Source: Methanobacteriota archaeon
GTDB taxonomy: Archaea; Hydrothermarchaeota; Hydrothermarchaeia; Hydrothermarchaeales; SZUA-236
Reading direction: 5' to 3'
DNA length: 5,935 bases
Assembly: GCA_003695745.1 (NCBI GenBank)
Contig: RFHW01000028.1
Coordinates: 1 to 5,935 of the forward strand
This document shows positions 5,554 through 5,935 of the stretch, piece after piece; the stretch's first letter is position 1, and each line of letters begins with the position of its first letter. A model generated the notes under the pieces. It had not been told where the DNA came from, searched no databases, and saw only the letters and a program-made list of their open reading frames with translations. The position numbers and the translations under genes are program-made.

Positions 5554-5935
5554 CTACGGCACCATCGCAGGCGCCAGCACCCATCTTATGGACCAGCGCC
5601 CTGAGCCATCCCTCTCGAGACAGGCCACGGCAGCTGTGGAGAATGAGACGACCTCGCGGTCCGCATCGCCGCATAGCAGAAGGGATGAGAGCCTGCTCAG
5701 ATGAGGGAGATGCCCCACAAGCATAATGCCATCCGCTCCTCCAGCGAGCCGCGCAGCCCATATGGCAGGGTCGTCAAGGGGCTTGAGCCCCTCAGCCTCC
5801 TTCACACCACCGGGCGGTCTCAAATATTCTGCAAATCCTTCGGCGGTCTCTCTGGCCCGCAGCTTGGGGCTGTGCAGGATCTCGCTTACCGCCACACCCT
5901 CATGCCCGGCGAGGTAGGCGGCCATCCTCCTCACC
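5554..5935 (-). CDS. SixA-like histidine phosphatase, C-terminal part
   Basis: The last 126 or so codons of a histidine phosphatase (phosphoglycerate-mutase-like fold) gene are present; the N-terminal RHG catalytic motif lies beyond the window end. The visible part starts VRRMAAYLAG. SEILHSPKLRARETAE (17-32) is the family's second conserved block, with Ser21-Pro22 and two Arg residues near the phosphate pocket. IMLVGHLPHLSRL (70-82) carries the second catalytic His75. The C-terminus (FSTAAVACLERDGSGRWSIRW) matches the usual end of SixA-type phosphatases, which are short, about 155-165 residues. SixA in E. coli removes phosphate from phosphohistidine proteins, but substrates of archaeal members are not settled. 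The frame is open to the last base. The in-frame GTG at 5934-5932 and the ATG just inside it are internal codons, because starting there would remove the catalytic RHG. Confidence 0.88.
   Translation of the reverse strand, partial: VRRMAAYLAGHEGVAVSEILHSPKLRARETAEGFAEYLRPPGGVKEAEGLKPLDDPAIWAARLAGGADGIMLVGHLPHLSRLSSLLLCGDADREVVSFSTAAVACLERDGSGRWSIRWVLAPAMVP

Noticed and set aside
5554..5934. A complete small gene starting at the GTG or ATG near the right edge
   Set aside because: The frame stays open to the last base and the SixA family needs an N-terminal RHG motif that would lie beyond the window, so these are internal codons.

Overview
The window looks like a compact stretch of an archaeal chromosome. 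Three observations support this. (1) AT-rich TATA-like boxes are centred about 25 to 32 bases upstream of the start codon of five genes, and none of these starts has a well-spaced Shine-Dalgarno sequence, which fits leaderless or near-leaderless archaeal mRNAs. (2) Codon use is rich in AGG/AGA (Arg) and ATA (Ile). (3) The gene set (DUF763, a tiny zinc ribbon with one membrane helix, a SixA-like phosphatase, a CaCA antiporter) is at home in archaea. The main block is roughly 60% GC where counted; no closer lineage can be assigned.

Layout. Positions 1-246 hold the 3' end of an unrecognised plus-strand gene at about 40% GC, clearly unlike the rest. It converges on a minus-strand pair: a 59-aa zinc-ribbon/membrane-helix protein (1381-1560) overlapping by an ATGA the start of a DUF763 gene (275-1384). 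A 60-bp divergent spacer (1561-1620) with one symmetrical TATA element separates this pair from a plus-strand phosphotransferase-fold kinase of the COG2187 type (1621-2640). That gene meets tail to tail, with an 11-bp overlap, a minus-strand P-loop kinase of the COG0645 type (2630-3130). Upstream of it on the minus strand follow a long coiled-coil protein (3155-4504), a Na+/Ca2+ exchanger-family antiporter (4540-5493) and the C-terminal part of a SixA-like histidine phosphatase (5554-5935, cut by the window end).

How they fit together. COG2187 and COG0645 domains commonly occur fused in one bacterial protein; here they are two separate convergent genes. This is the most suggestive relationship in the window. 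The minus-strand genes are tightly packed (24-60 bp spacers), but each spacer carries its own TATA-like box, so they may be separate transcription units rather than one operon. Apart from the partial gene at the left edge, the region looks like ordinary housekeeping or poorly characterised archaeal sequence. I saw no CRISPR array, tRNA, rRNA, insertion sequence or phage gene.
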